DNA of 12,222 bases from Clostridiales bacterium (GTDB taxonomy: Bacteria > Bacillota > Clostridia > Oscillospirales > Acutalibacteraceae): positions 1 to 12,222 of the forward strand of contig JAJQGZ010000061.1 of assembly GCA_021200075.1 (NCBI GenBank). The letters are read 5' to 3'. Shown here piece by piece: positions 8,018-12,222 of the stretch. A program made the position numbers and the translations under genes. The first letter of the stretch is position 1. Each line of letters opens with the position of its first letter. Below the pieces are notes generated by a model that was not told the origin of the DNA, did no database searches, and saw only the letters and a list, made by a program, of their open reading frames with translations.

Positions 8018-8842
8018 ATGCATAAAAAACTTGACAGGTATATTGCGTTATTTCCGTCGGACACGCCGATTAATATTGCAAGGAGGGAAATTTCGGATTT
8101 ATGCTTTGCGACAGGGGATTTGCCGTCGGGGATATACAGGCTTAATGTTCCGACCGGCGGCGGAAAAACTCTCTCGGGGCTTCGCTTTGCATTGGAACAT
8201 TTAAAGGCGCATAACAAAAAGCGTATAATCCTGGTATCTCCCTTATTGTCAATCCTCGACCAAAATGCAAAGGAAGTCAGAAAAGCGCTTAATAACGACG
8301 ATATTATCCTTGAACATCATTCAAATATTATCAGAGAAAAAGCACACGGTGATGAAAGCGACGAGGACGACAGATGTAATTATCTGACGGAAAGCTGGAA
8401 CAGCCCTGTAATTATTACTACTCTCGTACAGCTTCTTAACACAATGTTCTCAGGCAAAATGTCCGCCGTCAGGCGGTTTCACGCTTTGGCGAACAGCGTT
8501 ATAGTTATCGACGAGGTGCAGACGGTTCCTGCCAATATGCTTTCAATATTCAATTCGGCGGTCAATTTTTTACAGGCGGTTTGCGGCGCAACCGTTGTTA
8601 TGTGCTCCGCAACCCAGCCTATACTTGAAAAAGTGCCTCATCCGCTGTGCGGTGAGATAAAAGATATTGTCCCCAAGGATATAATTGCGACGCACAGTGC
8701 CGTATTTAAGCGTACCGAGATAGTTGACAAAGGATATTTAACCGAGCAGGAGATTGCGGATTTTGTACTCGCTCTTTTTGAAACGAACAAAAGTACGCTT
8801 GTAATCTGCAACAAAAAAGGACGAAGCGCAGAATTTATTTAA
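8018..8842 (+). pseudogene. cas3: cas3 remnant, first helicase (DEAD-like) domain
   Basis: This 274-codon open segment contains FPSDTPINIARREISD, the type I-C entry to the helicase, then Walker A VPTGGGKT (residues 44-51), VSPLLSILDQN, the motif II DEVQ (165-168) and motif III SATQP (197-201). It stops at TAA 8840-8842, created by an extra T. It begins with an ATG, but this is internal to the ancestral gene and lacks a good ribosome binding site. An automatic annotation may call it a stand-alone helicase; the context says it is a fragment. Confidence 0.85.
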
Positions 8843-8944
8843 CATTATTCAAAGCGACAATTACAAATGCTTTCACCTAAGCGCAGATATGTGCCAAAAG
8901 CACAGAGAGGATACGCTTGAAAATCTAAAAGCCGCATTTTATAA

Positions 8945-9580
8945 TTGGATAAGGTTATCTGCATTTCAACTCAGGTGATTGAGGCCGGTGTGGACATTTC
9001 GTTTGACACTGTTGTGCGCTACGCCGCAGGGCTTGATAATATCGTTCAGTCGGCAGGCAGGTGCAACCGTCACGGCAAAAAGGCTCGCTCTGCAAAGGTC
9101 TATATCGTCAACTGCAAGGCGGAAAAATTAACTCATCTTGAAAGTATAAATAAAGCTAAAACCGCTTGCGAAAGCCTGCTTTATTCCTACTCCGCTTCTC
9201 CGGACGAATATGATTTTGACTTGAGCGGTGAAAAATCAATATCCCGTTACTATCAAAATTTATATTCCGATTTGCCTCAGCATTATATGGATTACCGTTT
9301 GGGCGACGGTTTGCCGACAATGTTTGAGCTGATGTCATTTAATAAATCGGCTTTGGATTTGTCACACGATTATGCCGAAAAATATATTATTGCAAATTCG
9401 CTTAAAACAGCCGGCAAAAGCTTCAAGGTGTTTGACGACAATCAGGACAGCGTAGTCGTTCCTTACGGCGACGCCGGGGAGATGATACAAAAATTGAAAG
9501 AAAATTATTACAGAGGTTTTGATTTAGCAGATTGCCGAGAGGATATACAAAAGCTAAAGCCATATACGGTTTCGGTTTAA
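8945..9580 (+). pseudogene. cas3: cas3 remnant, second helicase domain and C-terminus
   Basis: This 211-codon open segment starts at an internal TTG. It carries helicase motif V, STQVIEAGVDISFD (residues 8-21), and motif VI, QSAGRCNRHG (35-44), followed by the long Cas3 tail ending in REDIQKLKPYTVSV. The TAA at 9578-9580 replaces a sense codon in the ancestral PYTVSV-x-NYQ, and recognisable C-terminal sequence (ITELFDGKLLILDKSFY) continues in frame beyond it. The stretch 8843-8944, in a third frame, encodes the missing link with HLSADMCQKHREDTLENLK. Confidence 0.85.
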
Positions 9581-9698
9581 AATTATCAGTATAAAACTTA
9601 TTGCTCGCAAAATGCGATAACCGAATTATTTGACGGTAAGTTATTAATTCTTGATAAATCATTTTATGATAATCAAGTGGGAATATTATCAAATGAAC

Positions 9699-9704
9699 AG
9701 GAGG
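9699..9704 (+). promoter_or_regulatory. cas5c ribosome binding site
   Basis: A perfect AGGAGG lies ten bases before the cas5c ATG and inside the last codons of the ancestral cas3 frame. It allows cas5c translation independent of the broken cas3. Confidence 0.7.
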
Positions 9705-9714
9705 ATGAAGAAAA

Positions 9715-10437
9715 ATGCAATTTCCAAATATTGTAGAATTTAAGGTGTACGGCGACTATGCACTTTTCTCAGACCCGATAGCCAGGGTCGGCGGAGAAAA
9801 ATGCACCTACCAAGTTCCTACCTATGAAGCGCTCAAGGGCATACTTCATTCCGTTTACTGGAAGCCTACAATAATCTGGTACATCGACAGGGTTCGTATC
9901 ATTAAGCCGATAAGAACCGAGGTAAAGGGTATTCGCCCGATTAAGTATAACGGTGGAAATGATCTGGCGTATTACACTTACCTCAAGGACTGCGAATATC
10001 AGGTTCAGGCTCATTTTGAATGGAATAAAAACCGCCCCGAGCTTGCGCAGGACAGGAATGAAAATAAGCACCACGAAATTGCAAAGCGAATGATTGCAAA
10101 GGGAGACAGACGGGATATATTCCTCGGCACAAGAGAGTGTCAGGGATATGTTGAGCCGTGTGTTTTCGGCGAGGGAGAAAGTGCCTACGACGGTATAGAG
10201 CGTTTGGATTTCGGCTTTATGTACCATGGCATTACCTATCCCGGCGAGGTGTATTGTGATGAAACCAAGGGAAAAATGACATTGAATTTTTGGTATCCGG
10301 TGATGAAAAACGGTGTTATCAAATTTCTCAAGCCAAAGGATTGCCCTGTGCATAAACCGCTTCACGAAATGGAAATTAAAAATTTCGGCGAGGGTGAAAA
10401 CTTTGTCGGGCTCAGAGAATTCGGGGAGGTGAAGTGA
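9715..10437 (+). CDS. cas5c: Cas5c (Cas5d), type I-C crRNA-processing endoribonuclease
   Basis: In type I-C systems, which lack Cas6, Cas5c cuts pre-crRNA at the repeat hairpin and stays bound to the 5' handle in Cascade. This 240-residue protein is full length and in one clean frame. It starts VEFKVYGDYALFSDPIARVGGEK and shows the family's PTYEALKGILHSVYWKPT. The residues matching the catalytic set known from Bacillus halodurans Cas5d (Tyr46, Lys116, His117) appear as Tyr48 in SVYWKPT and Lys118-His119 in NENKHHEIAKR. This assignment is by motif, not by alignment. The start at 9715 follows an AGGAGG and overlaps the ancestral cas3 end, and the TGA overlaps the cas8c ATG by one base. Its intactness between two wrecked partners is striking. 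It could be conserved by chance or by a residual role. Confidence 0.95.
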   Translation: MQFPNIVEFKVYGDYALFSDPIARVGGEKCTYQVPTYEALKGILHSVYWKPTIIWYIDRVRIIKPIRTEVKGIRPIKYNGGNDLAYYTYLKDCEYQVQAHFEWNKNRPELAQDRNENKHHEIAKRMIAKGDRRDIFLGTRECQGYVEPCVFGEGESAYDGIERLDFGFMYHGITYPGEVYCDETKGKMTLNFWYPVMKNGVIKFLKPKDCPVHKPLHEMEIKNFGEGENFVGLREFGEVK

Positions 10438-10993
10438 TGGGACTTTTACAAAGATGTGCCGAAACCTATGATAATATGAGCGATTTGGCAGGCGTCTATA
10501 TCGACGGCAAGCAGGTTTTGGCTCCCGTAGGCTTCAACACAACAAAGGCGAATATAGAAATTATTCTTGACAGGGACGGTTAATTTTATCAGCGCAAAGT
10601 CTGTGGACAGCGACGATAAAATTCTTATTCCGATAACGGAGGCTTCTTCCGGTCGTTCCGGGGCACCGTGTCTGCACGCTTTGTGCGATCAACTGATTTA
10701 TCTTTCCGGTATAGACAGTGAAAAAAATAATGTTTATATCAAACAGTTGAAGGATTGGTGCAATTCGCCGTATTCTAATGATAAAATAAGGGCGGTTTTG
10801 AGCTATGTTAAAAAGCATAGGATTATCAGCGATTTAATTTCTTTTGAATTAATAAAGGCTGATGATATTTCAAAATCGGACAAGGATATGGTGGTATGGC
10901 GGGTACTCGGTCTTTCACTGCCCGACGCTGTTTGGAAAGACAGGGATTTGATGAATTTCTATTCGCAGTATTATCAGTATTCTATTTCCGATC

Positions 10994-11797
10994 GTGCAAA
11001 GGGGCAGTGCTATATTTCCGGCAGGGAAGCAGTCGTTGCCAAAACAGCACATTAAGGGCGTATTTTCAAATAACGGCAATGCGAAGCTTGTATCAGCAAA
11101 CGATACTTCCAATTTTACTTATTTGGGTCGCTTTGTCAATTCCGATGAAGCTATGCAGATAAGCTATGAAATGTCGCAAAAAAGCCACAATGCGCTGAAA
11201 TGGCTGATTGAAAACGATTCGGTGCAAAGGGGCGGACGAGCATTTTTGTGCTGGAACCCAAAGGGCAAGGAAATTCCCAATCCTATGTGCGCATTTGTTT
11301 CAAACCGTGAGGAAAAGCCTCAACCTACGGAATATAAGCAAATTCTTAAAGATATAGTAAACGGATATAAATCCGCCTTTGATAATGACGATTTTATTAT
11401 ATCGGCGGCTTTTGACGCCGCAACAACGGGCAGACTTTTCGTTACATATTATAACGAGCTGTCGGTAAACGACTTTTTTGAGCGTGCAAAAGAGTGGGAC
11501 GAACACTGCTGTTTTATTAATTGCTGTTTTATTAATTTCAAAGGTGTTTCATCTCCTAATTTATTTCAGATTATCAATGTCGCTTTCGGCACTCAAAGGG
11601 GCGATGCGGAAAATGCAAGGCTGGAGGTTGACGACAAGCTCTTTGCCCAGCAGCTTCAACGCCTGTTTTCGTGCAGGATTGAAGGCTCACGCTTTCCGAC
11701 GGATATAATGCGGGCTTGTGTAAAAAAGCGCAGAATCTTAAAATCCTTACAAAAAGGGATAAGAGCATCGTGCTTTTTACAAGCTGTGCGGTTATAA
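10994..11797 (+). pseudogene. cas8c: Longest open segment of broken cas8c
   Basis: This frame is open for 267 codons, but only 11045 to about 11727 is true cas8c sequence (from QHIKGVFSNNG to about RACVKK). The first 17 and last 23 or so codons are out-of-frame extensions created by the flanking slips. Inside the genuine part are the conserved SANDTSNFTYLGRF and LCWNPKGKEIPNP, and the duplicated CCFIN. No ribosome binding site suits the first ATG. It is listed because automatic annotation may present it as a separate Cas8c protein. Confidence 0.7.
11507..11536 (+). repeat. 15-bp perfect tandem duplication in cas8c
   Basis: TGCTGTTTTATTAAT occurs at 11507-11521 and again at 11522-11536. In the cas8c frame it encodes CCFIN twice (EWDEH-CCFIN-CCFIN-FKGVS). 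Its length is a multiple of three, so the frame is kept. A single copy gives the better fit to the family's spacing as I remember it. It looks like a recent replication-slippage event. Confidence 0.9.
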
Positions 11798-12222
11798 AAA
11801 AATATATACACGATTATCTCAAGGAGAATTACAAAATAGCTCTTGAAAAAAAGGCTCGACAGAAGCTACCAATACGGCAGACTTCTCGCAGTTATGGAAA
11901 AAATCGAGCTTGACACTCTTGACACTTATGACAGTTCAGGCTCACGGGGCACCAACGCAATACGCCTGCAAGGCGTGTTTGTAAAACGCCCTGCATACGC
12001 AACCAAAATCATTATGGATCGCCTGAAAAGCGCTTATTATCCCAAGCTCAGCTATGGCATAAAGGTTTATTACAAAAGGCCGATAGGCGAGATTATGGAA
12101 ATGATTTCAAATTGCGGCGAGGAGGATTACAACAAACCCCTCGGCGAAACCTATTTGCTCGGTTATTACCTGCAAAAAAATGACTTTTACAAGAAAAACG
12201 AAACCAATAATAATGATAATAA

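Larger units (their letters stand above)
7349..9736 (+). pseudogene. cas3: cas3 of a type I-C CRISPR-Cas system, decayed
   Basis: Cas3 is the HD nuclease/helicase recruited by Cascade to degrade target DNA. Read across its lesions this gene spans about 795 codons, the usual length for type I-C. The start is ATG 7349 with GGAG seven bases upstream and reads MFTAHINKENK. Lesions that can be placed: an extra A near 7412; TAG at 7434-7436; TAG at 7653-7655 inside LLVS-stop-LIASAVGSHHG; one base lost at 8016-8020; an extra T in the TTT at 8834-8836 (correcting it gives AELFNIIQSDNYKC); one base lost at 8943-8948; and TAA at 9578-9580 inside TVSV-stop-NYQYK. Past that stop the frame stays open to TAG 9734-9736, so the ancestral gene overlapped cas5c by 22 bp. 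No active full-length Cas3 can be made without many corrections. Confidence 0.93.
10437..12222 (+). pseudogene. cas8c: cas8c (Csd1), large subunit of type I-C Cascade, decayed; 3' end outside window
   Basis: Cas8c recognises the PAM and completes the type I-C effector complex. The start overlaps the cas5c stop (TGATG). Corrected, it reads about 595 residues to the window edge with no stop yet, close to the usual end. Lesions: an extra T at 10580-10581 gives TAA 10581-10583 after only 48 codons (correcting it gives LDRDGNFISAKSVDS); an extra A in the A4 at 11041-11044 gives TAA 11053-11055 (corrected VVAKQHIKGVFS); a 15-bp in-frame duplication at 11507-11536; a missing A in the A6 at 11722-11727 (corrected RACVKKAQNLK); and an extra A in the A7 at 11846-11852 (corrected EKRLDRSYQYGRLLAVMEKIELD). 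Family landmarks kept: NAKLVSANDTSNFTYLGRF, NALKWL, FLCWNPKGKEIP, NVAFGTQRGD and TNAIRLQGVFVKRP. The C-terminal part, from which such genes often make Cas11c by internal initiation, is hit twice as well. Confidence 0.92.

Noticed and set aside
7896..8204. Separate gene of 102 codons
   Set aside because: Its first 41 or so codons are in-frame cas3 sequence; the remainder is out-of-frame extension after the slip near 8018.
11716..11913. Separate small gene of 65 codons
   Set aside because: Its first part is the continuation of cas8c after the A6 slip, and its end (from about 11852) is out-of-frame sequence after the A7 slip.
4187..12222. Use of TAG as a sense codon (alternative genetic code) to explain the internal stops
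   Set aside because: One of the internal stops is TAA, single-base frameshifts accompany the stops, and other genes in the window read cleanly under the standard code with TAA or TGA stops.
7349..12222. Breaks in cas3 and cas8c as pure sequencing or assembly error
   Set aside because: Not fully excluded, but the lesions include stop-creating substitutions and a 15-bp duplication, and they spare about 6 kb of other coding sequence that includes comparable homopolymers.
7144..12222. CRISPR repeat array
   Set aside because: No regularly spaced repeats of 28-37 bp are present. In type I-C loci the array usually lies beyond cas2, outside this window.

Overview
The window looks like a moderate-GC chromosome segment of a gut-type Clostridia bacterium (Bacillota, perhaps Ruminococcaceae/Oscillospirales). 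The basis is the strong AGGAGG-type ribosome binding sites, a long single-chain clade II PurL, sigma-A-like promoters, GC-rich stem terminators and a type I-C CRISPR-Cas operon. Species cannot be assigned from sequence alone.

Layout. Bases 1-98 hold a tandem 14-bp repeat that looks like an insertion-sequence end, next to what seems to be half of a terminator. Bases 99-3863 (minus) are an intact purL. A 323-bp divergent intergenic region follows, with a promoter for each direction. Bases 4187-5349 (plus) are a PAS-domain sensor gene broken by a -1 slip in an A8 tract and by an in-frame TAG. Two intrinsic terminators lie between 5398 and 5526. Bases 5644-7108 are a tight two-gene unit, a DUF218/YdcF-like membrane protein followed by a TrmO/TsaA tRNA methyltransferase, closed by a terminator at 7113-7143.

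From 7167 to the end of the window lies the effector half of a type I-C CRISPR-Cas operon in the order cas3-cas5c-cas8c. It has a good promoter, and both gene junctions still overlap or nearly overlap. cas3 is destroyed (four frameshifts, three nonsense codons). cas8c is destroyed (four frameshifts and a 15-bp in-frame tandem duplication). cas5c, the crRNA-processing subunit, is intact and keeps its predicted catalytic residues. The window ends just before the expected stop of cas8c, so cas7, cas4, cas1, cas2 and the CRISPR array, if present, lie beyond it.

How the genes work together. An intact system would use Cas5c to cut pre-crRNA, Cas8c/Cas7/Cas11c to form Cascade, and Cas3 to degrade target DNA. 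As read here, interference cannot work, but crRNA maturation might. The lesions are confined to three genes (the PAS sensor, cas3 and cas8c), while purL, the DUF218 gene, trmO and cas5c are clean. That pattern fits recent loss of selection better than random sequencing error. I see no wholly new system here. The most interesting point is the selective survival of cas5c inside a decayed operon.
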